Positions 1 to 8,649 of a DNA stretch of 50,645 bases are shown here, piece after piece. Each line of letters starts with the position of its first letter. The first letter of the stretch is position 1. The stretch is from Actinomycetota bacterium. GTDB taxonomy: Bacteria; Actinomycetota; Acidimicrobiia; Acidimicrobiales; Acidimicrobilacustridaceae. The notes below the pieces were generated by a model. The model was not told the DNA's origin and made no database searches. It saw only the letters and a list, made by a program, of their open reading frames with translations. Both the position numbers and the translations under genes were made by a program. The DNA is taken from NCBI GenBank assembly GCA_026393455.1, contig JAPLAE010000019.1:1-50645 (forward strand), read 5' to 3'.

Positions 1-1760
1 GTCGCATCAATGGTTCGAACCCGTGCTCGGAATACATGCACATCGATAATTCCGCATGCAACCTCGCCAGCATCAACCTTCTGCGTTACCTCGGCGAAGA
101 CGGCGTGTTCGATATCGAGGCCTACAAGCACACGATCGAAATCATGTTCACCGCCCAGGAAATCCTCGTTGGTAACGCCGATTACCCGACCGTTCCGATT
201 GGTGACAACTCCCGCAAGTTCCGTCAGCTCGGTCTTGGCTACGCCAACCTCGGCGCTCTGCTGATGGCCCTTGGCCTTCCGTACGACTCCGACGAAGGCC
301 GTGCCCTTGCTGGTGCGATCACCTCGCTTATGACCGGTCATGCCTATGCCACCTCGGCTCGTACCGCCTCTCGTATGGGTGCGTTCGCTGGCTACGCCGA
401 AAACGCCGAGCACATGCTTCGCGTTCTTGGTCAGCACCGCGCCGCAGCGGCCACCATCGACGAAGAGCTTGTTCCTCCGGCGTTGCTGTCAGCAGCACAG
501 CAGTCATGGGACACCGCATGTGAACTCGCCGCTGAAGTAGGCGTGCGTAACTCACAAGCTTCGGTTCTCGCACCGACCGGCACCATCGGCCTCATGATGG
601 ACTGCGACACCACCGGAGTTGAGCCCGACCTTGGTCTAGTCAAGATGAAGAAGCTTGTTGGCGGCGGCACCATGTCGATCGTCAACCAGACGATTCCTCG
701 TGCCCTCACCAAGCTCGGTTACACCGATGCTCAGATCGACGAAATCGTTGCCTACATCAACGAGAACATGTCGATCCTCGGTGCACCGCACATCAAGGCT
801 GAGCACATCCCCGTGTTTGCCTGCTCGATGGGCGACAACATCATTCATTACACGGGCCATATCCGCATGATGGGTGCTGTGCAGCCGTTCATCTCCGGCG
901 CTATCTCCAAGACCGTCAACATGCCGGAAGATGTTTCGGTTGAAGAGGTCGAGAAGATTCACATCGAGGCCTGGCAGCTCGGCATTAAGGCCGTCGCCAT
1001 CTACCGCGACAACTGCAAGGTTGCTCAGCCGTTGTCGGCATCGAAGAAAGACATCGAAGGCGCCGACGATCCGGTTGCCGGTGCGGTCGAAGTCATCGAG
1101 CGTGTCGTCGAGAAGATCGTCTACCAGCCGATCCGTCAGAAGCTTCCTCGCACCCGTGTGTCGCGCACCTTCGAGTTCCGCGTCGCCGATTGCAAGGGCT
1201 TCGTCACCGTTGGCCAGTACGAAGATGGTCGCCCAGGCGAAATCTTTGTCCGTGTGTCAAAGCAGGGTTCCACCCTCGCCGGCATCATGGATGCTTTCGC
1301 TATCTCGGTATCGCACGGCCTTCAGTACGGCGTGCCATTGCGCTCCTTCATCGAAGCGTTCACTGGGATGCGATTCGAACCAGCCGGCATGACCGACGAT
1401 CCAGACATTCGCATCGCGAATTCGCTGATGGATTATCTCTTCCGCCGTATGGCACTTGAGTATCTCTCACCGCAGGAGCGTGCGGAACTCAACATCCTCA
1501 CCACCTCAGAGCGCATGCAGCCCACGCTTCCTGGTGTCGATGAAGGTATCGAAACCCGTCAGGGTTCGGAAATGCCGGTCGATCCTCCGTCCATCGAATC
1601 AGTGTCAACACTTCTCACCGACACACAAACCACGTTGGTTCGTGAAGTGAAGACAACCAATCACGATGCACCGATGTGCATGCAGTGCGGTGTCACCATG
1701 CAGCGTGCTGGCTCCTGCCACGCATGCCCGTCATGTGGCACCACCAGCGGTTGCAGCTGA
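1..1760 (+). CDS. nrdJ: Adenosylcobalamin-dependent (class II) ribonucleotide reductase, 3' part
   Basis: The gene is cut by the window start; the reading phase begins at base 3. The enzyme reduces ribonucleotides to deoxyribonucleotides in the cytosol using vitamin B12. The fragment opens with the active-site segment NPCSEY (bases 18-35), whose Cys is the thiyl-radical residue and whose Asn and Glu bind the ribose, followed by CNLASINLL. PTGTIGLMMDCDTTGVEPD follows near residue 190 of the fragment. The C-terminus is a zinc-ribbon with CMQC and CPSC pairs and a final GCS, typical of NrdJ and used for thiol regeneration. About 585 codons are present, so the N-terminal third or more is missing. 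A terminator hairpin follows the TGA stop. The family call is firm. Confidence 0.95.
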   Translation, partial: RINGSNPCSEYMHIDNSACNLASINLLRYLGEDGVFDIEAYKHTIEIMFTAQEILVGNADYPTVPIGDNSRKFRQLGLGYANLGALLMALGLPYDSDEGRALAGAITSLMTGHAYATSARTASRMGAFAGYAENAEHMLRVLGQHRAAAATIDEELVPPALLSAAQQSWDTACELAAEVGVRNSQASVLAPTGTIGLMMDCDTTGVEPDLGLVKMKKLVGGGTMSIVNQTIPRALTKLGYTDAQIDEIVAYINENMSILGAPHIKAEHIPVFACSMGDNIIHYTGHIRMMGAVQPFISGAISKTVNMPEDVSVEEVEKIHIEAWQLGIKAVAIYRDNCKVAQPLSASKKDIEGADDPVAGAVEVIERVVEKIVYQPIRQKLPRTRVSRTFEFRVADCKGFVTVGQYEDGRPGEIFVRVSKQGSTLAGIMDAFAISVSHGLQYGVPLRSFIEAFTGMRFEPAGMTDDPDIRIANSLMDYLFRRMALEYLSPQERAELNILTTSERMQPTLPGVDEGIETRQGSEMPVDPPSIESVSTLLTDTQTTLVREVKTTNHDAPMCMQCGVTMQRAGSCHACPSCGTTSGCS

Positions 1761-1790
1761 TTTTCGCAAACGCAGAGCAGTCTGAATGGT

Positions 1791-1826
1791 GGCCCGGGCT
1801 TCGGCTCGGGTCATCTTCGTTTTTGT
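1791..1826 (+). terminator. Rho-independent terminator after nrdJ (TTCG loop)
   Basis: A 9-bp stem (1791-1799 with 1804-1812, two G-T wobbles) closes a TTCG tetraloop. It is followed by a T-rich stretch at 1815-1827. It lies between the convergent nrdJ and DUF1501 genes and touches the DUF1501 stop. The T-tract favours the plus strand. Confidence 0.8.
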
Positions 1827-3142
1827 TACGCAGTTGTGACGCCGAGCCAGTTCGATTCCGAGGTATCGAATCCTGGAAACACCGATGCAAGATTCGTTGG
1901 TCGCATTCGTCGACCGAGCACCTCGGCGTAGACCTTGCGGAAATCGTTGACGACCTTCACGTCGCCATTATCGGTATCAGTCAATCCCGGCCATGTTCCG
2001 TGCACGCCTGGGTTCACGCCCGCTCCGAGCACCATCATCACCATGCCGCGTCCGTGATCAGTTCCGCCCGAACCATTGATGGCGATCCGTCGGCCGAATT
2101 CGGTGGTGATGATCACCGTGGTGCGAGTAGCGGCATCGCCGATGTAATCGAAGAACGCGCCGAGTGCAGTGTCGAGGCCAGCGACCAACTTGTATTGATT
2201 GCCGGCGGGATCGGTGGCTGGTCCCATTGCATCGTGTTCATCCCAGCCGCCCAGATCGGCGGTAGCGATTTCCACTGGATAGCCAGCGGCAATGAGTTTG
2301 GCGATAGGCCAAAGTGCAGATCCGAAACCGGCTGGCCAACCGGTTGGCGCCGCGGCACCCGACGCTATGGGACCGATTTCCGCGACGATGTCTGTCGCGG
2401 CGGCACCTTGTGTGCGGAGAAGTTCGGTTGATGCCGCGGGATACATCGCGCGCAGCGCCGTTTGCACTTGGCTCGACGAAGCGCCGCTTCCAGAACTATA
2501 GAGCGACAAAGATTGCAGATTCGGCGTGGCGATCGCAGTGGAACCGCGCAACGATGGTTGGAGACCATTGCCGATCGAGACGCCACGTAACGCGTCTTCT
2601 GATGCTCCCGATGTTGCCGCGAAGTATCGACCAAGCCAGCCAGTACTGAGAGTGGGGTCGCTCGATGAACCTTTGTCCATCATCGCTTGAGCGGAGAAAT
2701 GGGATCGGTTGTTGTTCGGAGATCCGGAGGCGGGAACAAATGCGCCATGGCCTGCGTCGAGGAGCGCCTTGATGCGAACTGCCCCGGGGTGCAGGCCGAA
2801 TTGGTTGTTCACCGCAAGGGCCGAAGCGTCGGGAATGGCGACACCCGGTCGAAGGGTTTGGTAGGTGCTGTCATTTAGTGGGCTGAGAAAGGAAAGCCCG
2901 TCGGCCGCGCCGCGCAGGAAGATGTTGACGATGATGTTGTTGGTTGTTGCTGCGGTTGCAGTCACCGCAGCACTTGCTCGACCAAAGAAGACCGAGGGTC
3001 GGAAATACGCTGTGGCGGCAATGGCGGTTGCGCCAACTCCAGAGATGGCGAGGAACCGGCGTCGATCGAGTGATCCAAGCAACGGAACACCGACGGCGGC
3101 GTCGAGTTCGTTGGTTGGAGTGCTCACGGAGTCGTTGTTCAT
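1826..3142 (-). CDS. DUF1501 family secreted protein with TAT signal
   Basis: The product is about 438 residues. The frame is open up to 3220, but the ATG at 3142 is preferred because it lies 5 bases after the upstream DUF1800 stop. A twin-arginine motif RRRFL at residues 27-31, followed by a hydrophobic Ala/Gly stretch, indicates TAT export in folded form. The mature part carries DUF1501 (alkaline-phosphatase/sulfatase-like fold) hallmarks such as FLRGAADGL near the start, GGWDEHD in the middle and TTEFGRR followed by GTDHGRG toward the end. DUF1501 genes usually sit beside DUF1800 genes, as here. The biochemical role of the pair is unknown. Confidence 0.9.
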   Translation of the reverse strand: MNNDSVSTPTNELDAAVGVPLLGSLDRRRFLAISGVGATAIAATAYFRPSVFFGRASAAVTATAATTNNIIVNIFLRGAADGLSFLSPLNDSTYQTLRPGVAIPDASALAVNNQFGLHPGAVRIKALLDAGHGAFVPASGSPNNNRSHFSAQAMMDKGSSSDPTLSTGWLGRYFAATSGASEDALRGVSIGNGLQPSLRGSTAIATPNLQSLSLYSSGSGASSSQVQTALRAMYPAASTELLRTQGAAATDIVAEIGPIASGAAAPTGWPAGFGSALWPIAKLIAAGYPVEIATADLGGWDEHDAMGPATDPAGNQYKLVAGLDTALGAFFDYIGDAATRTTVIITTEFGRRIAINGSGGTDHGRGMVMMVLGAGVNPGVHGTWPGLTDTDNGDVKVVNDFRKVYAEVLGRRMRPTNLASVFPGFDTSESNWLGVTTA

Positions 3143-3147
3143 ACTGA

Positions 3148-4815
3148 TCACCGCATCTGGTTCTGGGGGGTCTGAAGGATGTAGGCGACGACCGCTCGAG
3201 CATTGGACGTAGATCTCCACGCTGTGGCGCTGGTTTGACCCGAGGCCGAGAGGATTGCCGCTCGAGACGTCGTTTCAAGCGGTTCGCCGAGGATCGCAAG
3301 TGCTGCTCGGTCCAGCGCTTCGCCGACGGTGGTGGGCGCGGGTGTGCCAAGAATGCGGTTTGCATCGAACTGCGGAGCTGTTGCGCCAAAACCGTTGGAG
3401 CCCAGCGTGGCGAGATTCCAACGGGCGACCATTGCCCCGGCGGTTGTCCACCGAGCGTCATTGTCGGGATAGCCATCAGGAGTTTCCCAAGCCAGGGGAA
3501 CCTGGCCAAGAAGACCGAGTTGCCCCATAGCGGTGTTCATCACGTTTGTCGCACGCGCTGGGTCCCATTGCAGTTGCACCGAGCGAAGGAGCCCTGCGAA
3601 ATATTCGATCGGGCGACGCATTTTGCGGCCCGCTGAGGCCCGAAATTCTTGTGAGAGCAGCAGCGAACGAACCATCGGCGCGATAGCGGTGTCGTTTGCC
3701 GTGTACGCCTGTGCTGCAGCAGTTACGACACCATCGGTGACCTGAATGTGTTCGCCAATAAATCGCACCGCAAGTTTGTGGGCGAGACGTGTCGCAGTCT
3801 TTTGGTGTCGAGCGAGAAATATGAGTAGTGATTCGCCAGCAGCAACACCGGTGAGTCCGTTCGGGCGCCATCCGAGAACGTCACCACCCGTGGCCAGTGG
3901 TCCCAGGTTGTGCCACTGAGGGCGAAACTGAAATCCGCCGTCGTTACGGTTTACGACGCCCCATCCAGAAAGGAGGTACGCAACTTCTTTGACATCGGCT
4001 TCGTTGTAGCCGCCGTCGACGCCGACGGTGTGGAGCTCAAGCATTTCGCGCGCATAGTTCTCGATCGGCAACCGTCCGCCATCGGCCCGTGAAAGTGCCT
4101 GATCGAGATATAGGAGCATCGCTGGCGACTTCGCCGAGGCAACAAGCATGTCGGCAAATTTTCCAGTCGAATAGCGACGAATGACATCGCGGTCATCGGT
4201 GGGTTTGTGCCGCGTGCTGGCATCGTGGTTGATATCGATGTTGAGATGGTTCGACCAAAAATCAACAAGTAACTCGTGAAGCTGGCGTTTGCTCCACACG
4301 CCGCGCACGATCGTCGCTGCCGCCATCTCTTGACGCGTGCGCCATGGATCGACACCGGCAGTGATTTCTGCAGCGGTCATTAGTGCGCGTGGGTATGACG
4401 GGAGCATTGCATCGACAGAGGAATTGTCAATCGATTCCCACGCGAGTTGCTGATCGATCCACGTCGTTATTCCAATTGAACGAATCTCGCCAAGAAGTGC
4501 TGGCGTCGGTCCGAAACTGAGGCGCCTCGCGATGTGAAGCACCTGTGAGGAGGTTTCTCCCGCCGCTGAACCAGGTTGGGTTGTGGTTGTGGTCGGAGGA
4601 AGAGTGGAAGTCGTCGTTGGTAGCACGGTGGTCGGAGGGACCGTTGTTGTGGGGGCCGGAGCGGGGGCAGGGGCGGGCGCGCATGCTGCTGCAGTAGCGG
4701 CGATAACGGCGGCACCGGCACCAAAGAGAACGGATCGGCGATTGAACGCAGGAGGAGCAGTCGCCGAGGCTGATTGGTCCGGCCCCGTCAGATCATCGAA
4801 CTCTGTGATTCCCAT
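3148..4815 (-). CDS. DUF1800 family TAT lipoprotein
   Basis: The product is about 555 residues. The ATG at 4815 is chosen because AAGGA lies about 10 bases upstream; an in-frame ATG at 4851 and the open frame to 4962 lack such a site. RR at residues 26-27, a hydrophobic Ala/Gly core and a Cys at 45 after ATAAA look like a TAT signal with a lipobox, so the protein is probably anchored outside the membrane. A Pro/Ala then Thr/Pro-rich linker of about 35 residues follows. The DUF1800 body includes the FWSNHLNI segment and ENYAREMLELHTVGVDGGYNE. It is the first gene of a two-gene unit with DUF1501. The function is unknown. Confidence 0.9.
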   Translation of the reverse strand: MGITEFDDLTGPDQSASATAPPAFNRRSVLFGAGAAVIAATAAACAPAPAPAPAPTTTVPPTTVLPTTTSTLPPTTTTTQPGSAAGETSSQVLHIARRLSFGPTPALLGEIRSIGITTWIDQQLAWESIDNSSVDAMLPSYPRALMTAAEITAGVDPWRTRQEMAAATIVRGVWSKRQLHELLVDFWSNHLNIDINHDASTRHKPTDDRDVIRRYSTGKFADMLVASAKSPAMLLYLDQALSRADGGRLPIENYAREMLELHTVGVDGGYNEADVKEVAYLLSGWGVVNRNDGGFQFRPQWHNLGPLATGGDVLGWRPNGLTGVAAGESLLIFLARHQKTATRLAHKLAVRFIGEHIQVTDGVVTAAAQAYTANDTAIAPMVRSLLLSQEFRASAGRKMRRPIEYFAGLLRSVQLQWDPARATNVMNTAMGQLGLLGQVPLAWETPDGYPDNDARWTTAGAMVARWNLATLGSNGFGATAPQFDANRILGTPAPTTVGEALDRAALAILGEPLETTSRAAILSASGQTSATAWRSTSNARAVVAYILQTPQNQMR

Positions 4816-4924
4816 AGCGCGGTTGTCCTTCGAAGCGTTGCCTTCGGTCATGAAGTAACCGTGACAGATCAACCTGTTGTTACATCTAAAGGAAACCTTG
4901 AGAACTGCTGGAAATCCAGTCACC

Positions 4925-4934
4925 CCAAATTTGG
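4925..4934. promoter_or_regulatory. 10-bp palindrome upstream of DUF1800
   Basis: CCAAATTTGG is a perfect palindrome between the methyltransferase stop (4937) and the DUF1800 start (4815). It could be an operator for the DUF1800/DUF1501 unit. Nothing else in this 120-base gap is recognisable, and a chance palindrome of this length is quite possible. Confidence 0.2.
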
Positions 4935-4936
4935 AG

Positions 4937-5554
4937 TCATTTGGCGTTGATTGCCTGCCCAAAGGTCATGAACACCCAGGGCTTGGGTCCCTTGGTGTAT
5001 TCGCTATGGACGAATTCGAGTTCAAATCCAGCGGCCTTCACCAGTTCCACCGGATCGCGGGTGAGGTGGCACCCATCAGCCAGGCGCTTTTCAAGTGGGT
5101 CCAGCCTGTGCTGCCAGGCCTGCGTCTTCGCATCGGGGGCGAGCCCGTGTTCGAGGAAATGGAATTTCCCTCCGGGCTTGAGGACGCGGCGAAGTTCGGC
5201 CAGTGCTTGTTCGACGCCAGGGATCGTGCAGAGCGTGAACGTGCACAACGCTCCATCACAAGAGTTGTCATCAAGCGCCACTGTTTCGCCGTACAAACCC
5301 GCGTACTGAATGGGGATGGGGGAGGCGGCAATGCGGGGCACCGCAATCTTGCGGGCGGTTAACGCCGGCTCGACGGCGTAGACGAGTTCGATCTCTGGCG
5401 GGTAGCTCGCAACGTTTAGGCCCGACCCAAATCCGATTTCCAACACTGTTCCCGATAGGCCGGCGGCCACGGCGTCGCGTCCCTCTTGCATGGCGGGCGT
5501 TCCGCACATTTTGTCGATGAAACGCGGAACGATGTGTGTGCTGTAGAAACCCAT
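4937..5554 (-). CDS. Class I SAM-dependent methyltransferase
   Basis: The product is about 205 residues, starting MGFYSTHIVPRFID at the ATG at 5554. The frame stays open to 5848, but that part overlaps the divergent esterase and looks non-coding. The SAM-binding motif I is LEIGFGSGLN near residue 40, followed by an acidic strand end (YAVEP). CTIPGVEQALAELRRVLKPGGKFHFLEHG matches motifs II-III of UbiE/Methyltransf_11 proteins. The length fits the METTL7/UbiE-like group of small-molecule or lipid methyltransferases. The substrate cannot be told. It is divergent from the esterase gene with about 70 bases between starts. Confidence 0.85.
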   Translation of the reverse strand: MGFYSTHIVPRFIDKMCGTPAMQEGRDAVAAGLSGTVLEIGFGSGLNVASYPPEIELVYAVEPALTARKIAVPRIAASPIPIQYAGLYGETVALDDNSCDGALCTFTLCTIPGVEQALAELRRVLKPGGKFHFLEHGLAPDAKTQAWQHRLDPLEKRLADGCHLTRDPVELVKAAGFELEFVHSEYTKGPKPWVFMTFGQAINAK

Positions 5555-5625
5555 GTGGCTGACGGTAGCGGTTGAGGGCGTTGCGATTCTGTCCGCCCTA
5601 TGGTGACCAGAGGAAACGAGGGGGA

Positions 5626-6585
5626 ATGATGCAACTTTGGACCGATGAAATTGAGGCCATGAGGCCCGAAGCACGAGCGGTTGTCGACGCGGGGATGGCG
5701 TTGGTGGCCGAAGCGTTTGCCAGCGATGGTGAACCGCCGAAGGATCTACTCGGTCAGGTTCAGCAAATGCGCCGCACGTTTGAACGCACGTTTGCGCCGC
5801 TACCTGAAGCAATTGTTCGCGACATCGCAGGTGTCTCATGTCGCACATTTCTTCCCGATGGCCCGGCTTCGGCGGTCTATGTGCATTTCCATGGCGGCGG
5901 AATGGTTATCGGTGCGCCGGAAATGGGCGACAGCACCAATTTGGATCTGTGTCGCCGTTTCGGAATGGCCGTGGTCTCCGTTGGCTATCGCAAAGCCCCC
6001 GAGCATCCATTCCCGGCCGGCCCCGACGACGGGATCGCGGTTGTGAAATGGGTGATCGAAAACGGAATCGCCGAGTACGGCTCCAATCGGATCATCGTCG
6101 GCGGGGAATCTGCGGGCGGGTACATGGCGGCAGCGGTCGCGTTACGCATGCGCGACGAACTCGGCGCATCAGAAAATCTCATTGGCGCAAACCTGGTATT
6201 CGGGGTGCATGACTGGGGACGTTCGCCCAGTCAGCGCGGTGTGCGCGTGCTCGAAGGTCCCGACTTGCTCACGCCAGAAGGTATGGCGATGTTCGGCGAT
6301 TGCTATCTGCCCGGAATGAGTATTGAGGAGCGACGCTCGCCAAACGTGTCGCCCTTGTTTGCTGACTTACAAAACTTGTGTCCTGCATTCATGAGCGTGG
6401 GAACGGCAGACCACTTACTTGATGACACGTTGATGTTGGCTCCCCGATGGGCTGCTGCGGGCAACGAGGTTGCATTGTTCGTTGCGCCCGAGATGCCGCA
6501 TGGATTCCAAGCATTTCCTTGCGGGATTACTTCTGCTTGGGCAGCTGCTCTGTTCGATTGGTTCGCCCGTCTTCTTTCGTCCTAA
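5626..6585 (+). CDS. Alpha/beta hydrolase fold-3 esterase (HSL family)
   Basis: The product is about 319 residues. Two adjacent ATG codons (5626 and 5629) follow a GAGGGGG ribosome site at 5618-5624; either may be used. The HSL-family oxyanion motif HGGG is at residues 89-92, the nucleophile elbow GESAG at 160-164 (Ser162), the likely acid Asp262 in GTADHLLDD, and His292 in PHGF. This is the complete catalytic set of a carboxylesterase or lipase-like enzyme acting on short esters. No signal peptide is seen, so it is probably cytosolic. The gene is monocistronic and ends at a strong hairpin. The substrate is unknown. Confidence 0.9.
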   Translation: MMQLWTDEIEAMRPEARAVVDAGMALVAEAFASDGEPPKDLLGQVQQMRRTFERTFAPLPEAIVRDIAGVSCRTFLPDGPASAVYVHFHGGGMVIGAPEMGDSTNLDLCRRFGMAVVSVGYRKAPEHPFPAGPDDGIAVVKWVIENGIAEYGSNRIIVGGESAGGYMAAAVALRMRDELGASENLIGANLVFGVHDWGRSPSQRGVRVLEGPDLLTPEGMAMFGDCYLPGMSIEERRSPNVSPLFADLQNLCPAFMSVGTADHLLDDTLMLAPRWAAAGNEVALFVAPEMPHGFQAFPCGITSAWAAALFDWFARLLSS

Positions 6586-6590
6586 CGCGA

Positions 6591-6618
6591 CAATGCCCGC
6601 CCCGAAGGGCGGGCATTG
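6591..6618. terminator. Bidirectional terminator hairpin
   Basis: A perfect 12-bp inverted repeat (6591-6602 with 6607-6618) encloses the loop CGAA between two convergent genes, the esterase and the lipoprotein. The T-tract is weak (ATTCTGCTT), but the stem is very GC-rich. Confidence 0.8.
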
Positions 6619-6647
6619 ATTCTGCTTACGTTCGTTGCAGACCGTTC

Positions 6648-7328
6648 TCAGCTTGCTAAGCAACCGTTGGTGTACACAACTGCGGGGATTTTGCCCTGCA
6701 CACAAACAACGCTGCGGTCTTGGCTTACCCAGACCCCGTTTCGCGAGGCAAGTACATCATCGACATCAATGGCGGGAGAACCGCTGGATGCCGGCGGGGT
6801 GAGTGTTGCAGTTGCGTAGGCCCAGCCTGAATCACAGCCGAATGAACCGACCTTTACTGTCACGCCTTGGGTCATGGGTGCATTGAGGCCAGAGGTAATC
6901 GCATCTGACGTACACGGTGCAACCGATCCTGTCGGACCAACCGGCGGAGGTGTCGGCGCTGGTTTCACGCAGACCTGCTTCTTAGCGGCGGCATCGGCGG
7001 AAAGAGCGGCTTTCGTTTTCGGTCCGTAGGTGCCGTCGACGGTAAGACCGGCGCCCTGCTGGAACGCCTTCAAGGTGGCGATGGTGATTGGACCGATGAC
7101 GCCGTCATTCGCACCGACGTCGCACCCAACGGCATCGAGCCACTCCTGCATCTGCACGATGTCAGCCTTTGACAATGCGCTGACCGGCTTCACCCCCGAG
7201 GTGGTGGGTCCCGAGGTGGTCGAGGTCGTGCTCGACTTTTTGTCGCTGCTGCATCCGGCAATGCCGGCGACGAGAGCGATGGAAAGAATGGTCACGCCGA
7301 TAATTTGGCGCGCAGAGCGTGAATACAT
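6648..7328 (-). CDS. Peptidoglycan-binding lipoprotein
   Basis: The product is 226 residues. The ATG at 7328 is preceded by GGAGGA about 4 bases away. A positively charged N-terminus, a hydrophobic segment and the lipobox AGIAGC (Cys26) make it a lipoprotein, followed by a Ser/Thr-rich linker. Residues around 50-110 match a peptidoglycan-binding domain 1 (PF01471): a helix MQEWLDAVG, then DGVIGPITIATLKAFQ and VDGTYGPKTKAAL. The roughly 90 C-terminal residues after a Pro-rich linker have no match I recognise and contain several Cys. It is probably anchored at the membrane and binds the cell wall. It is divergent from the catabolic run that starts at 7444. Confidence 0.85.
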   Translation of the reverse strand: MYSRSARQIIGVTILSIALVAGIAGCSSDKKSSTTSTTSGPTTSGVKPVSALSKADIVQMQEWLDAVGCDVGANDGVIGPITIATLKAFQQGAGLTVDGTYGPKTKAALSADAAAKKQVCVKPAPTPPPVGPTGSVAPCTSDAITSGLNAPMTQGVTVKVGSFGCDSGWAYATATLTPPASSGSPAIDVDDVLASRNGVWVSQDRSVVCVQGKIPAVVYTNGCLAS

Positions 7329-7443
7329 GAGTCCTCCGGGGGTTTGGGGTAAATGGACATGAGAACGGTAGTAACCGGTTGACTCGAAGCCGTGGACCCT
7401 TCTGATGTGTCACGCTCTCGGCAGACAGAGAAGGGGGTACGGA

Positions 7444-8649
7444 GTGTCTGGACCATTAGAAGGTGTGAAGGTCGTTGAACTTGGTATGTGGGTCGCGGGC
7501 CCTGCGTGCGCAGGGATTCTGGCTGACTGGGGCGCTGACGTCATCAAACTTGAGCCACCGGGCGGCGGTGATCCCGCGCGCACCTACCAGGCACTTTTCG
7601 GAACGATGATGCCGGACAATCCGGTGTTCGAAATGGACAACCGTTCGAAGAAGTCTGTCGCTGTCGATCTTCGAACTCCCGAAGGTCAAGCACTCGCTCA
7701 TGAACTCCTCGCCGATGCCGATGTCTTCGTCACCAACCTGCGACGCTCCGCATTGGAACGCTGGGGTCTTGGTCCCGACGAGGTGATGGCGCGTAATCCG
7801 CGTCTCGTCTACCAACTCATCACCGGCTATGGAATGGAAGGGCCCGACGCAGCGCGACCGGCCTATGACATTGGCGGATTCTGGGCGCGTGCCGGAGTCG
7901 CGTCGTTGCTGCGCACTCCCGATGGCCCGCTTCCGTTTCAACGCGGCGGAATGGGCGATCATCCCACTGGAAGTTCAGCGTCGGCTGCGGTCTGCGCTGC
8001 GCTCTTCAATCGAGAACGCACGGGTAATGGTCAATTGGTCTCGACCTCACTTGTTCGACAAGGCGTTTACACAATCGGTTTCGATCTCTCGATCACACTC
8101 GGTTGGGGCGATCACATCGGGATCGGTGCTCGCGAAGCAATGGGTAATCCATCGATGAACAACTACACCTGTGGCGACGGGAAGATGATTTGGCTCATTG
8201 GCCAAGAAGCCCATCGCCATTGGCCCCCGTTATGCCGAGTTGTCGGACATCCCGAATGGCTCGAAGACGGACCGTATTCGACGCCGCTTGGGCGTCGTGA
8301 CAACGCCCATGAACTCATCGCCGAACTCGACGCAATCTTCGCGACAAAGTCTCGTGACGAATGGGCGGAGATCTTTGACACCGAACCCGACATGTTCTGG
8401 GCGCCAGTGAATGAGATTGACGATGTGCTGATCGATGAACAAGTCCACGCTGCTGGGGCCTTTATCGAAGTACCGGAAGCGAATGGATCAGCGATGCGTA
8501 TCGCCAGTCCCTCGGATTTCTACGGAACTCCTTGGCAGCCACGTTCGGGCGCACCCGAACTTGGGCAACACACTCGTGAAGTGTTGGTATCAATGGGTCG
8601 ATCAGAAGCAGAAATCGATGCATTGTTTGAAGCGGGGACTGTGGCATGA
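7444..8649 (+). CDS. Family III CoA transferase (CaiB/BaiF type)
   Basis: The product is about 401 residues. The GTG at 7444 is chosen because a GGGGG ribosome site lies at 7433-7437 and the family starts directly with LEGVKVVELG; an ATG at 7405 is less likely. The family moves CoA between carboxylic acids through an aspartyl-CoA anhydride. The N-terminal Rossmann part has GADVIKLEPPGGGDPAR and the catalytic Asp is Asp142 in PAYD. The stop overlaps the next start (ATGA), so it forms an operon with the hydrolase and the thiolase-like gene. It probably activates the pathway acid or a racemase-like epimer, but the substrate is unknown. Confidence 0.92.
   Translation: MSGPLEGVKVVELGMWVAGPACAGILADWGADVIKLEPPGGGDPARTYQALFGTMMPDNPVFEMDNRSKKSVAVDLRTPEGQALAHELLADADVFVTNLRRSALERWGLGPDEVMARNPRLVYQLITGYGMEGPDAARPAYDIGGFWARAGVASLLRTPDGPLPFQRGGMGDHPTGSSASAAVCAALFNRERTGNGQLVSTSLVRQGVYTIGFDLSITLGWGDHIGIGAREAMGNPSMNNYTCGDGKMIWLIGQEAHRHWPPLCRVVGHPEWLEDGPYSTPLGRRDNAHELIAELDAIFATKSRDEWAEIFDTEPDMFWAPVNEIDDVLIDEQVHAAGAFIEVPEANGSAMRIASPSDFYGTPWQPRSGAPELGQHTREVLVSMGRSEAEIDALFEAGTVA

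Noticed and set aside
4650..4690. Short GC-rich repeats resembling a tandem repeat array
   Set aside because: They encode the Pro-Ala linker of the DUF1800 lipoprotein; no regular spacers, so no CRISPR or DNA repeat element.
4583..4858. Val/Gly/Ala repeat protein on the plus strand
   Set aside because: It is only the reverse reading of the Thr/Pro/Ala linker and signal region of the DUF1800 gene.
7369..7382. AACCGGTT palindrome between the lipoprotein and CoA transferase genes
   Set aside because: Only 8 bases, no second copy or conserved partner noticed; too short to support an operator call.
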